Below the pieces are notes generated by a model. It was not told where the DNA came from. It worked only from the letters and a program-made list of their open reading frames with translations, and made no database searches. DNA of 64,000 nucleotides from the NCBI GenBank assembly GCA_943787785.1, contig CALSNT010000009.1, forward strand, positions 310,001 to 374,000. Reading direction: 5' to 3'. This DNA comes from an uncultured Paracoccaceae bacterium (lineage in GTDB: Bacteria > Pseudomonadota > Alphaproteobacteria > Rhodobacterales > Rhodobacteraceae). The position numbers and the translations under genes are program-made. Each line of letters starts with the position of its first letter. The first letter of the stretch is position 1. This document shows, piece by piece, positions 53,486-62,321 of this stretch.

Positions 53486-55075
53486 TCAATTCGTACGCGC
53501 ACGCGCCTGTTCTTCCGTCACCTGGCCCAGCAATGCGGTGATGTCCTCGGAGCGCACCGGTTTAGGGAGGAACCCGGCCATTCCAGCCCTGCGATAACGT
53601 GCCTGCGCCTGCTCATCGACATGCGCGGTGCAAGCAATGATTGGGACATCGCACAACGGCGTCGGAAGCCCCTGAATCTGTTCCGCAGCAGCAACACCGT
53701 CCATTTTCGGCATTGAAATATCCATAAGTATGGCATCAAACCCGCCTTGCCCGGCGATTTCGACCGCCTCAAATCCATCGCGCGCCAGCGATACCTTGCA
53801 CCCGATACTTTCGAGCAGCGTGCGCATTAATTCCCGGTTCAGGGGGTTGTCTTCGGCGACCAAAACATTCTTGCCGATGACGATCCGATTTGGCTCGGCC
53901 CGATCTGGCTCGGCAGTCAATGTGCCATTCGATCTCCTCGCCACGTCGGCGGCTTTGATCGGTATGCTGAAGCGTGCTTGGCATCCACCCTCTGTCCGGT
54001 TTTCTATCGAGAACGTGCCGCCAAGCTGCCGCACCAGGTTCTGACAGACAGACAGGCCCAAACCGATGCCACCGCGTTGCTTTGCATAATCCTGCCGCGC
54101 GTCTGCAAAATGCTGCGCCACATGGGCCTGTACGTCCTCGCTTAGACCGGCACCACTGTCCGTTACCGTAAATGTCGTCATTCCCGTGGCAGCATCGCGG
54201 GCTACCCGCAGCGCAACTTGGCCCTCTTTCGTGAATTTTACAGCGTTGCCAATCAGGTTGTTTAGCAGTTTCTGAATTCGCGGCGCGTCAATTTCCGCGG
54301 CAGACGGGACATTGACGTCAATCCCAAGCGACAGTTCCAGACCCTTGCGCACCGCCTCGCGCCGCCACCAATCTGCAGTTTCAGCTATAACTGAGTGTAG
54401 GTCGCCCGGCGCGCTGACAGAGCGATCAGAGTGGGTTTCCGGCTGGCTGAGATCCAGCAGATCGTTCAGTAACACCATCAACGACCCACCGGCGGTCAGG
54501 ATGGCGTCGGCATGGGATGCTGCCTTGGCGTCCTGCACCGACATTTTCAGAAGCTCGGCAAACCCCATGATTGCATTCATTGGCGTGCGGATTTCGTGAC
54601 TCATAGCAGCCAGAAACCGCGATTTGGCCTGGTTTGCGGCATCAGCCTCGGCCGCCTTCGCGGCAAGCGCGGCTTCGGCTGCCTTGGTGTCACGGTTGTC
54701 GAACAGGATCGCCAGCGAGCGCTCGATCGAGCCACTTTCATCCAGAACGGAGGTGGCAGACAGGCGGACTGCGATCAACTCACCTGATTTGGCGACGAAG
54801 TCGAACTCGGCATTGTGGATCCTCCCGGTCTTCATGAACTTCGGCAAAATCCGCTCGCGTGCCTTCAGACGGGATGCCGGGCTTAGAAAATCGGTCGAGA
54901 GGTGGCCAATCATCTCGGAACGCTCAAATCCGAGCAAATCTGCCCAAAATCGACTGACTTGGATCAATTTTCCCGATGCGTCGATAGAGTGCATCAGAAC
55001 CGGTGCCTGTTCAAACAGCACGTCGAAAGGATCGTCGGGGGACGCCTTCCAGAAGTCGATCAGATCCCTTTGCAT
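53486..55075 (-). CDS. PAS-domain hybrid sensor histidine kinase
   Basis: A 529-residue cytoplasmic hybrid kinase without transmembrane segments. Domains: PAS at about 15-130 (APVLMHSIDASGKLIQVSRFWADLLG start), a short coiled-coil Ala-rich linker (130-150), HisKA with the phospho-accepting His160 in MSHEIRTPMN, HATPase with the N box NLIGNAVKF near 285, G1 TDSGAGL and G2 GGIGLGLS, and a C-terminal receiver domain with the phospho-accepting Asp452 in LMDISMPKMDG. No output domain and no adjacent response regulator or Hpt gene, so the pathway partner is elsewhere. ATG 55075 (MQRDLIDF) has AGGGGG upstream; an earlier start at 55108 is possible. Confidence 0.9.
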   Translation of the reverse strand: MQRDLIDFWKASPDDPFDVLFEQAPVLMHSIDASGKLIQVSRFWADLLGFERSEMIGHLSTDFLSPASRLKARERILPKFMKTGRIHNAEFDFVAKSGELIAVRLSATSVLDESGSIERSLAILFDNRDTKAAEAALAAKAAEADAANQAKSRFLAAMSHEIRTPMNAIMGFAELLKMSVQDAKAASHADAILTAGGSLMVLLNDLLDLSQPETHSDRSVSAPGDLHSVIAETADWWRREAVRKGLELSLGIDVNVPSAAEIDAPRIQKLLNNLIGNAVKFTKEGQVALRVARDAATGMTTFTVTDSGAGLSEDVQAHVAQHFADARQDYAKQRGGIGLGLSVCQNLVRQLGGTFSIENRTEGGCQARFSIPIKAADVARRSNGTLTAEPDRAEPNRIVIGKNVLVAEDNPLNRELMRTLLESIGCKVSLARDGFEAVEIAGQGGFDAILMDISMPKMDGVAAAEQIQGLPTPLCDVPIIACTAHVDEQAQARYRRAGMAGFLPKPVRSEDITALLGQVTEEQARARTN

Positions 55076-55178
55076 CAATTGGCCCCCTGCCATTTGGGGG
55101 CGGGACAAAACCCCGCCTGAACCCGACGTGCGGAACCCCTAAAGATTCGCCTTGTTCGGTTAAGAAATGGCTAAATCG

Positions 55179-55760
55179 CTAGCGGACAGCTCGGCCATCA
55201 GCTGCCTTTTTTGCGGTCTCTGCCACACGTCTGGCGCGGGTGTCGTCGCGTTTGGCAGTGACGATCCATTCCAGCGTCGCGCGGCGGGCCGAACGGGTGA
55301 AGCCCTGCCAAGCGTCCGCAGCGCCGGGATTAGCCTCAAAGGCCGCAGCTAAATCAATCGGGATTTCCAATCGCTCGACTGCGTCCAGCGCCGTCCAACA
55401 ACCATTCGCCTTCGCCGCCGCGATCAGAGCGCGACCTGAGTCAGTCATGCGACCGGCCGATTCCAGGTCCGCAACTTTGGCTTTGTTCGCGGCCGACCAG
55501 TTGGAGTTTGGATTGCGCGGGGCAATCCAGTGCATCGTGCGGTCGTCATCCTTGCCACGTGACATGCTGTCGACCCAGCCAAAACACAGCAATTCGTCGA
55601 TAACCTCGCCAATCGCCACATAATGGCGACCGGCGGTTTTCTTGTATGTCACCAGCCAGACGCCTTGGTCTCGCCGGTGGTTCCTTTTCAACCAGCGGCG
55701 CAGCTCGGCGGTCGAGTGAACCTCGACCTCGTCCCTATCAGCCAGCAGTGGTTTTGCCAT
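55179..55760 (-). CDS. YdeI/OmpD-associated-family protein
   Basis: A 193-residue YdeI-like protein. Seen: the N-terminal STAELRRWLKRNHRRDQGVWLVTYKK (residues 15-40 by core), the conserved ELLCFGWVDSMSRGKDDDR near 57 and IAPRNPNSNWSAANKAKVADLESAGRM near 80 (key residues W-V-D-S, P-R-x-x-x-S-x-W). The C-terminal region resembles the DUF1905/YdeI-associated tail (FTRSARRATLEWIVTAKRDDTRARRV). The family is linked to polymyxin and peptide resistance in Salmonella, with unknown mechanism. It stands alone on the minus strand. Confidence 0.88.
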   Translation of the reverse strand: MAKPLLADRDEVEVHSTAELRRWLKRNHRRDQGVWLVTYKKTAGRHYVAIGEVIDELLCFGWVDSMSRGKDDDRTMHWIAPRNPNSNWSAANKAKVADLESAGRMTDSGRALIAAAKANGCWTALDAVERLEIPIDLAAAFEANPGAADAWQGFTRSARRATLEWIVTAKRDDTRARRVAETAKKAADGRAVR

Positions 55761-55807
55761 CAAAGACCGTGGTGATGCGTGCTGTGGCCATTTGCTGGCA
55801 CGCCGGA

Positions 55808-56062
55808 TTAGCGAGCCGAGTCTTCATTTTGCCAGCGGTATCCCTCAGCCTGGCAAATGCGGTCACCATCGGCGATCGACATATGCGCCGGAACATCAAT
55901 GGCCTTGTCCCAAAGGACCCGCTCTTTTGTATAAAGCTTGCAGGTTACCGTGCCTTGCGGAGTTTTCACTTTCACCGGCGCACTTTCGAAATGCCGCGGG
56001 TCAAGACAGCCAGCCAAAAAAGTTGTCGAGGCCAGCAGGGCGATCGGGATTAACTTGGTCAT
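55808..56062 (-). CDS. Small hypothetical lipoprotein
   Basis: An 84-residue predicted lipoprotein with a signal peptide ending in lipobox LAGC (FLAGCLDPRHFESAPV; modified Cys near residue 19). The mature part has two more Cys (TVTCKLYT and DRICQAEGYRW) that could pair. No family recognised. It lies downstream of metG with a 126-bp gap and has the same direction. Confidence 0.65.
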   Translation of the reverse strand: MTKLIPIALLASTTFLAGCLDPRHFESAPVKVKTPQGTVTCKLYTKERVLWDKAIDVPAHMSIADGDRICQAEGYRWQNEDSAR

Positions 56063-56188
56063 TACATTTACTCCGGTTGGATGCTTGCCGAGTAGGATAG
56101 CGTAGTTGCAGCGTAAATGGACCTTTCAATTGGGATTCTACATCAAATTCTCGCAATCGGGCGCAATGGACACAGTGATGACACGGGA

Positions 56189-57907
56189 TCAGCTGCGCTC
56201 GCCTGAGAATCGGTCTGCCCAGATGTCGCGATCTTCGTCCTGAATTTTCACAAACAGAACATCCGGGACGGTGAAGGCGTGTCCGGCAGGCAATGCTGAC
56301 AGGGCGGTTTTAACGTCATCGGGCCAACTGTCGTCCTTGGTGTTCATCGCATCCAGCATGGTCACGGCGGCGTCCGGGACAAACGGAGCAGACAGAACGG
56401 CATAAAGGCGTACAAGGTTAAGCGATAACCGAGCGATTGCCGCAGCGCGGTGCGGGTTGGTCTTAAACACGGTCCAAGGGGCGACGGATTGCAGGTATTC
56501 GTTTCCAAGCACCCAGATGGCGCGCAGTTCGGCGGCGGATTTGCGGACTTCCATCGCCTCCATATGGCTTTCGTATGCGCGGACACGGGCCGTTAAGTCG
56601 TCGATTAGCGCTGCCTCCTCGGGGCCAAATTCTCCGCCCTCCGGAACGACTTCGCCCCATTTGGCCCGGCTGAACTTGGTGATCCGGCTGACGAAATTCC
56701 CCAGCACGTCGGCGAGGTCCTTGTTCACGTCCTGCTGGAAAGCCTCCCAGGTGAATTCACTGTCCGAGGATTCCGGAGCATGGCTCAGCAGCCACCAGCG
56801 CCAATAGTCGGACGGCAGAATTTCCAGCGCCTGATCCATGAACACGCCGCGTCCCTGCGAGGTGCTGAACTGGCCGCCGTCGTAGTTCAGGTAGTTGAAG
56901 GATTTGATGTAATCGACTAGCTTCCATGGCTCGCCCGAGCCCATGATGGTGGCCGGGAAGCTGAGTGTGTGGAAGGGGACATTATCCTTACCCATAAATT
57001 GCACATATCGAACATCGTCTGCCCCGATGTCGGTGCGCCACCAGCGCTGCCAGTCGGCATCGGGGCGGCCCGCCGCGTCGGTCCATTCCTTCGCGCTGGC
57101 GATATATTCGATGGGGGCGTCGAACCAGACATAGAAAACCTTGCCCTCCATCCCCGGCCAATCTTCGTCGCCGCGCTTCACCGGAATACCCCAGTCCAGA
57201 TCGCGCGTGATGCCCCGATCCTGCAACCCGTCACCGTCGTTCAGCCACTTCTTTGCAATCGACGTCGTCAGAATCGGCCAGTCATGCTTGGAGGCAATCC
57301 AATCGCTCAACTTGCTGCGCAACTGCGACTGCTTCAGGTACAGGTGTTTGGTGTCGCGGACCTCAAGATCGGTCGAGCCGGAGATTGCGCTGCGCGCATC
57401 AATCAGGTCGGTCGGGTCCAGTTGCTTGGTGCAGTTTTCGCATTGGTCGCCGCGTGCGCGTTCATAGCCGCAATTCGGGCAGGTGCCCTCGATATAACGG
57501 TCCGGTAGAAAGCGGCCATCGGCGTTGGAAAAGACCTGCTTCTCGCTGACTTCCTCGATCAGCCCGGCATCGGCCAGCCGTCCGGCGAAATGTTGGGTCA
57601 GCGCGTGGTTCTGCGGGCTGGACGAGCGCCCGAACATGTCAAAGGACAGGCGGAACCCGTCGGACAGGTCTTTCTGAACCTGCCACATCTCGGCGCAATA
57701 ATCGGCCACCGGCTTACCTGCCTTGGCGGCGGCCAATTCGGCGGGGGTGCCGTGTTCGTCGGTGGCACAGAGGAACAGAACCTCGTTGCCGCGCGCCCGG
57801 TTGTAGCGGGCGTAGAGGTCGGCTGGCAGCTGACTGCCGACGAGGTTTCCGAGATGCTTGATCCCATTGATGTAGGGGATCGCCGAGGTGATGAGAATGC
57901 GTGCCAT
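56189..57907 (-). CDS. metG: Methionyl-tRNA synthetase
   Basis: A 572-residue class I synthetase that charges tRNA(Met). Seen: the HIGH-type site [19 protein letters not shown] at residues 6-24, the zinc-binding knuckle [17 protein letters not shown] near residue 144, [12 protein letters not shown] near 190, WFDAPIEYI near 264, and the KMSKS-type loop reading [14 protein letters not shown] near 350 (the FSTS form, as in other alphaproteobacteria). It lacks the C-terminal tRNA-binding extension of E. coli MetG. It is in an all-minus-strand row with the MFS transporter and small genes. Confidence 0.96.
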   Translation of the reverse strand: MARILITSAIPYINGIKHLGNLVGSQLPADLYARYNRARGNEVLFLCATDEHGTPAELAAAKAGKPVADYCAEMWQVQKDLSDGFRLSFDMFGRSSSPQNHALTQHFAGRLADAGLIEEVSEKQVFSNADGRFLPDRYIEGTCPNCGYERARGDQCENCTKQLDPTDLIDARSAISGSTDLEVRDTKHLYLKQSQLRSKLSDWIASKHDWPILTTSIAKKWLNDGDGLQDRGITRDLDWGIPVKRGDEDWPGMEGKVFYVWFDAPIEYIASAKEWTDAAGRPDADWQRWWRTDIGADDVRYVQFMGKDNVPFHTLSFPATIMGSGEPWKLVDYIKSFNYLNYDGGQFSTSQGRGVFMDQALEILPSDYWRWWLLSHAPESSDSEFTWEAFQQDVNKDLADVLGNFVSRITKFSRAKWGEVVPEGGEFGPEEAALIDDLTARVRAYESHMEAMEVRKSAAELRAIWVLGNEYLQSVAPWTVFKTNPHRAAAIARLSLNLVRLYAVLSAPFVPDAAVTMLDAMNTKDDSWPDDVKTALSALPAGHAFTVPDVLFVKIQDEDRDIWADRFSGERS

Positions 57908-58123
57908 GGTGCCCTAAGCGTTGCTTTGCGGTGGTGTAGCGAGTGGGGCGCAGAAGGGCCAGAGGGGGTGGACAACTCGGGTGTGGTCAGCGGCGTCTTT
58001 GCAAGGGGTGTCCGCGCGATCGTCCGTAGCACTAGGCGACCGACTAACTGCCTAACCTGTTCTACGCACAACGCCGACCGTGCACGCAATGACCCGCGCG
58101 CTGAACGTCAGGCCGGCGAAACC

Positions 58124-59347
58124 TCACTCCCCATTCCGCCCCCGCCGCAACAACCGCCCGACCCAGAACGTGGTGCGTGGGACATACACATAGGGTTTGC
58201 GCTTGGCACCGCTGGGCCGCGCCCGCATTCGCACGACGCCATAGACGATCAACACTGCATGGGCGAGGGCGATGATGATGAACATCGACGACGGGCCGAA
58301 TGCTCCGATCAGCCAGGACACGCCGAAGGGCGAGGCGATGGCCCCAAGCGCGTATAGAAACATCAGGGCGGCACTCAACTCGATCCGCTCGTCGTCGCTG
58401 GCGAAATCATGTGCGTGGGCGGCGCTGACCGAATAGATCGGGAAGGTGGTGAACCCGAAGATGGCCGAGGCCAGCATCACGGCGGCAGGTCCTTGCGCGG
58501 CCAGCAATACGGTCAGGCCGCTGGAGACCACACCGGCAGCCGACAGCCAGATCAGCACCCAGCGCCGGTCGTATTTGTCGGCCAGCCAACCTACCGGGAA
58601 CTGCGCCACCGCACCACCGGCGACGAAGGCCGCCAGGAACAGGGCGAGGCTTTCAACGCTCAGGCCAACCTCGACCCCGTAAACCGGTCCGACCATTCGG
58701 AACGCTGCGGTCGTCAGACCCGCCACGATTACCCCGGCGGCCGCCAGCGGTGAATTTCGCCAGGCAATCTGCGGGCGCAGGCGGGGGGCGTCTGGAACCT
58801 TGGGTTCGGGCGCGCGGGTCAGGACCAGCGGGACGAGCGCGGCGCAACACAGCAGGGCCAGCAGGTTGTAGCTAACGTATTGTGCCGGTGCGAGGACACC
58901 GATCAGCAGTTGCGCGGCAAGGGATCCGCAGATGTCGACGGCGCGGTAAACGCCCATGGCGCGCCCGCGCGTCTCATTCGTGACCTTCGCCTGCAACCAG
59001 CTTTCGACGATAGTATAACAGCCCGCGATGCAGAACCCCGACATGATCCTGAGCAGCGTCCAGGCAATCGGATCGACGATCATCATATGGGCCAGGATGC
59101 CGATGGTTCCGGCTGCGGTGAAGGCGGCGAAGCTGCGCGAATGTCCCACAGTCCCCATTAGCCGGGGCGCGGCCCAACAGCCGATAAAAAACCCGAAGAA
59201 ATGCGCCGAGCCCAGTAGACCGACGTCAGCAGTACTGAACCCCAACTCCAGACCGGACAACGCATCCAGCGGCCCAACCCCACCCGAGCCGAGTTGCAGC
59301 AGGATAACCGATAGAAACAGGGCAGCGAAGGAGATGAGCAGGCGCAT
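58124..59347 (-). CDS. Major facilitator superfamily transporter
   Basis: A 407-residue, 12-helix transporter. The first loop between helices 2 and 3 reads [23 protein letters not shown] (the position of the MFS motif A), and the second half repeats the pattern at [23 protein letters not shown] (G-x-L-A-D-K-Y-D-R-R) near residue 243. The C-terminus is basic ([14 protein letters not shown]...). Substrate unknown; similar proteins are YcaD-like permeases. ATG at 59347 is the obvious start. Confidence 0.88.
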   Translation of the reverse strand: MRLLISFAALFLSVILLQLGSGGVGPLDALSGLELGFSTADVGLLGSAHFFGFFIGCWAAPRLMGTVGHSRSFAAFTAAGTIGILAHMMIVDPIAWTLLRIMSGFCIAGCYTIVESWLQAKVTNETRGRAMGVYRAVDICGSLAAQLLIGVLAPAQYVSYNLLALLCCAALVPLVLTRAPEPKVPDAPRLRPQIAWRNSPLAAAGVIVAGLTTAAFRMVGPVYGVEVGLSVESLALFLAAFVAGGAVAQFPVGWLADKYDRRWVLIWLSAAGVVSSGLTVLLAAQGPAAVMLASAIFGFTTFPIYSVSAAHAHDFASDDERIELSAALMFLYALGAIASPFGVSWLIGAFGPSSMFIIIALAHAVLIVYGVVRMRARPSGAKRKPYVYVPRTTFWVGRLLRRGRNGE

Positions 59348-59507
59348 GGGCGACCTTGGCGTTCAGTGGGTCCGTCAAGACCTACGCCTGCCTGCGCTGC
59401 TTGCCCATCGGAAAATCGCGTCGCGCGGTATCGGCCCTTTCCACGGTGCAGCCGCCATGCTAACCCGCCGCGAAATCCTGGGCATCCGCATCACAAAGGG
59501 CAGACCA

Positions 59508-59930
59508 ATGGCAACCGAACGCACACTCTCGATCATCAAACCCGACGCGACCAAGCGCAATCTCACTGGCAAGATCAACGCCAAGTTCGAAGACGCCGGG
59601 CTGCGCATCATCGCACAAAAACGCATTCATCTGACCCAGGCACAGGCCGGTCAGTTCTACGCCGTCCATGCCGAGCGTCCGTTCTTTGGCGAATTGACCG
59701 AATTCATGGCCTCCGGCCCGGTTGTCGTGCAGGTACTCGAAGGCGAAGGCGCGATTGCCAAGAACCGCGAAGTCATGGGCGCAACGAATCCGGCAGACGC
59801 CGCTCCCGGCACTGTCCGCGCAGAATTCGCGGAAAGCGTTGGTGAGAATTCGGTTCACGGCTCGGACGCGCCTGAAACGGCCGCCGAGGAGATTGCCTTT
59901 TTCTTCTCAGGTCTCGAACTGGTTGGCTAA
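59508..59930 (+). CDS. ndk: Nucleoside diphosphate kinase
   Basis: A 140-residue NDP kinase, which balances nucleoside triphosphates by a phosphohistidine intermediate. Seen: [20 protein letters not shown] at residues 4-23, [15 protein letters not shown] near 60, [18 protein letters not shown] near 90 and the catalytic His in [10 protein letters not shown] near residue 117. The frame is open upstream, but ATG 59508 gives the standard length and N-terminus. A stem-loop lies 30 bp after the stop. Confidence 0.97.
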   Translation: MATERTLSIIKPDATKRNLTGKINAKFEDAGLRIIAQKRIHLTQAQAGQFYAVHAERPFFGELTEFMASGPVVVQVLEGEGAIAKNREVMGATNPADAAPGTVRAEFAESVGENSVHGSDAPETAAEEIAFFFSGLELVG

Positions 59931-59955
59931 AAAGAATACCTGATCTGAAGTCCCA

Positions 59956-59985
59956 CCTGCGGCTGCCCGAAATAGCAGCCGCGGG
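59956..59985. terminator. Bidirectional terminator-like hairpin between ndk and the SpoIIAA-like gene
   Basis: Perfect 8-bp stem GCGGCTGC (59959-59966) / GCAGCCGC (59975-59982), extendable by CC-T/G-GG to 11 pairs, with loop CCGAAATA. It sits between the ends of two convergent genes, the usual place for a shared terminator, though the T-run is poor on both sides. Confidence 0.55.
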
Positions 59986-59999
59986 TGCTGGCGTGCGGA

Positions 60000-60371
60000 T
60001 CAGCTGTTGCCTAACACCCAGGCGCGCGCGGCATCTTTGTCGCCCGGCTCGAATACCTCGATCACCAACCCCGGAATCACCGCACTTTCAATTTTGGCAG
60101 CCCCGCGAACCCATGCCTGATTGGCGATCAATGCGGCGCGTTTCAGCTTGGCCAGAGCGCCAAAAAGCTGCGGAATGTAACCTAGCTCGACGGCCAGCGC
60201 GGCGGGCGTCGGGATCTTGATGTCGGTGATCGTATATAGCAGCGGCACTTCGGTCTTACCCTCAATATGCTCGAAAAAGGCGTCCAGCCCGTCTCGCATC
60301 TGGGTTGCATCAATCGTGCCCTGCACCTGTAGATGGACCAGGCCGGTACTTTCCACGGAAACGTCAATCAT
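60000..60371 (-). CDS. SpoIIAA-like (STAS/SEC14-type) domain protein
   Basis: A 123-residue protein of the SpoIIAA-like family: alternating strands and helices with VHLQVQGTIDATQMRDGLDAFFEHIEGK near residue 12 and VPLLYTITDIKIPTPAALAVEL near 42, then RAALIANQAWVRGAAKIESAVIPG near 77. It lacks the serine phosphorylation pattern of anti-sigma antagonists, so a lipid- or protein-binding role is likelier. It lies 48 bp downstream of the IscA-type gene and is probably co-transcribed with it. Function unknown. Confidence 0.8.
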   Translation of the reverse strand: MIDVSVESTGLVHLQVQGTIDATQMRDGLDAFFEHIEGKTEVPLLYTITDIKIPTPAALAVELGYIPQLFGALAKLKRAALIANQAWVRGAAKIESAVIPGLVIEVFEPGDKDAARAWVLGNS

Positions 60372-60419
60372 CTGATCCTCGCTTTCGGTTGGGCACGATT
60401 CTTCGTCAAAAAATCGGCA

Positions 60420-60746
60420 CTACATTGAAAAGCTGGTGCCACACCCGCAGGAACTGGTCGCATTTGGGTTTTCGATCACGAAGCGCGCGCCGATCAGCTC
60501 TTCTGAAAAGTCGATCACGGCGTTTGACAGAAATGGCAATGAGATCGCATCGACCACAACCCGCTCTCCGGCCCCCTCTAGAACCAGATCATCTTCGGCG
60601 GCGTCGTCTAACTTGATCTCATACTGAAACCCCGAACAGCCTCCGCCCTCGACCGCGACGCGCAGGGCCTTGCCGTCGGCATTTGCGCCAATTTCGGCCA
60701 GCCGTTCAAAGGCGCGCGGGGTAACTTTCGGGGGTAGGTTCAGCAT
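60420..60746 (-). CDS. erpA: Iron-sulfur cluster carrier/assembly protein (IscA/ErpA/HesB family)
   Basis: A 108-residue A-type Fe-S carrier. Its three ligand cysteines are present: GGGCSGFQY near residue 36 and SCGCGTSFSM at the C-terminus. Length is right for ErpA/IscA. The frame runs on far upstream over the dgt gene, but ATG 60746 gives the normal protein; 66 bp separate it from the divergent dgt start. It delivers Fe-S clusters to apoproteins such as those of complex I. Whether ErpA or IscA cannot be decided from this window. Confidence 0.92.
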   Translation of the reverse strand: MLNLPPKVTPRAFERLAEIGANADGKALRVAVEGGGCSGFQYEIKLDDAAEDDLVLEGAGERVVVDAISLPFLSNAVIDFSEELIGARFVIENPNATSSCGCGTSFSM

Positions 60747-60812
60747 GGTGTCCTCTGGCTTCAAATAGAATATATGGGTCCTGGGACGGGGCGACAAGAC
60801 AAGGGCGGGCGT

Positions 60813-61970
60813 GTGCGCGATTATGCAGTATTTCCCGAAGACAGCCGGGGGCGGTTGTTTGCGGAAGACGAAAGCGCGTTTCGCACGTGTTTTCAACGGG
60901 ACCGGGACCGGATTATCCATGCCAGTGCCTTTCGGCGACTGAAGCACAAGACGCAGGTTTTCGTCGAGCATGAGGGCGATTATTTCCGCACCCGCCTGAC
61001 CCATTCGATCGAGGTGGCGCAAGTGGCCCGCACGATCGCCGGGGCACTGGGCCTTAACACCGAACTGACCGAGGCTGTGGCGCTGGCCCACGACCTCGGC
61101 CATCCGCCGTTCGGGCACACGGGTGAAGAGGCGCTGGACCGCCAGATGGAACCCTACGGCGGCTTTGATCACAACGCGCAGGCGATCCGCATCGTTACGG
61201 CGCTGGAACGCCACTATGCCGATTTCGACGGGTTGAACCTGACGTGGGAAACGCTGGAGGGGCTGGCCAAGCATAATGGGCCAGTGACAGGCGATATTCC
61301 ACTGGCGCTGGCCGAATACAACAAGCTGCACGATCTGGAACTGGATACCCATGCCAGTGCCGAGGCGCAGGCAGCGGCAATCTCGGATGACATCGCCTAC
61401 AACAACCACGACCTGCACGACGGCTTGCGCGCTGGGCTGTTTGCCGACGATGAAGTCGCCCAACTGCCCATCGTCGCCCCGGCTTATGAGCGTGTCGATG
61501 CGCTCTATCCCGACCTCGCGCCCGATCGGCGACGGCACGAGGCATTGCGGCGCGTGTTCGGCGCGATGGTGGCGGACGTACTGGGCGCGTCGCTGGAGGA
61601 GTTGACGCAGCTGCGCCCCGAAACTGCCGCCGATATCCGCGCCGCGGGCCGCCCGATGATCCGGTTCTCGCCTGATATGTGGACCGATCTGCAGGAAATT
61701 CGCCGCTTTTTGTTCGACCGGATGTACCGTGCGCCGAGCGTCATGGTCGAACGGGCGCGTGTAACCAAGGTCGTTGACGCGCTGTTCGCGCTGTTCATGG
61801 AAAAGCCCGCGCTGATGCCCGATGAGTGGCAAGCCGATGTCGAGGGGGCCAACGATGCAGCACGTGCGCGGATCGTTTCAGACTACGTGTCCGGCATGAC
61901 CGACCGTTTCGCGCTTCAAGAGTGGGAGCGGTTGTGCGGGGATGGGGCTGAAGGTGCGACTGAGGAATAA
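60813..61970 (+). CDS. dgt: Deoxyguanosinetriphosphate triphosphohydrolase-like protein
   Basis: An HD-domain dNTP triphosphohydrolase of about 385 residues. Seen: RLKHKTQVFVEHEGDYFRTRLTHSIEVAQVAR (the His of R-L-T-H-S near residue 66), then VALAHDLGHPPFGHTGEE (HD pair near 93) and SDDIAYNNHDLHDG near 193. It removes the triphosphate from dNTPs, notably dGTP. Start is ambiguous: GTG 60813 fits the family N-terminus and leaves room for a divergent promoter; ATG 60774 would add 13 residues. Confidence 0.92.
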   Translation: MRDYAVFPEDSRGRLFAEDESAFRTCFQRDRDRIIHASAFRRLKHKTQVFVEHEGDYFRTRLTHSIEVAQVARTIAGALGLNTELTEAVALAHDLGHPPFGHTGEEALDRQMEPYGGFDHNAQAIRIVTALERHYADFDGLNLTWETLEGLAKHNGPVTGDIPLALAEYNKLHDLELDTHASAEAQAAAISDDIAYNNHDLHDGLRAGLFADDEVAQLPIVAPAYERVDALYPDLAPDRRRHEALRRVFGAMVADVLGASLEELTQLRPETAADIRAAGRPMIRFSPDMWTDLQEIRRFLFDRMYRAPSVMVERARVTKVVDALFALFMEKPALMPDEWQADVEGANDAARARIVSDYVSGMTDRFALQEWERLCGDGAEGATEE

Positions 61971-62321
61971 TTGTTGCGGCATGTCGCAGCATGGCTGGAA
62001 ACCTACGTTCGTAGTCGTGCGCCTTTCTTCGCCCGTTGCGCGCCGAAGGCGCATGGCGAGCGCCTGTCTGCCTGGCGGGCAGGTGCTTATGATACGATGC
62101 AAATCTCACAGAGGCTGGAGCCAACGCGCCACGATAAAATGCCCTTAACCAGCGTTGCTGTGCCTACCCCAGACAGGCGCGCGCCCCGCTTGCGTTGCTA
62201 AATGCCCGGCGGCAGGAAAAGGCTCGTCGCAAATAAGAGACCAACCCGCTTCCCCCTGTCACATTGACGCCCGCCCCAAGGGTGCTAAACCGCCTCCACC
62301 CCCTACAGCAAAGCCGCAAGC
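61971..62321. other. 351-bp intergenic region before argS
   Basis: No convincing gene. It contains two small hairpins, GCGCC-GAA-GGCGC near 62040 and CTGCC-N5-GGCAG near 62068. They may end dgt transcription. The open frame starting at 61971 is Arg-rich and unlike a protein. The argS start follows at 62322. Confidence 0.5.

Noticed and set aside
57908-58123. Possible gene between metG and the MFS transporter
   Set aside because: The frames here are antisense or Arg-rich continuations of neighbours; nothing is supported in these 216 bp.
60747-61832. Upstream extension of the IscA-type gene across dgt
   Set aside because: Only the last 108 codons match the IscA/ErpA family; the rest is the complement of dgt. 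The ATG at 60746 is the true start.
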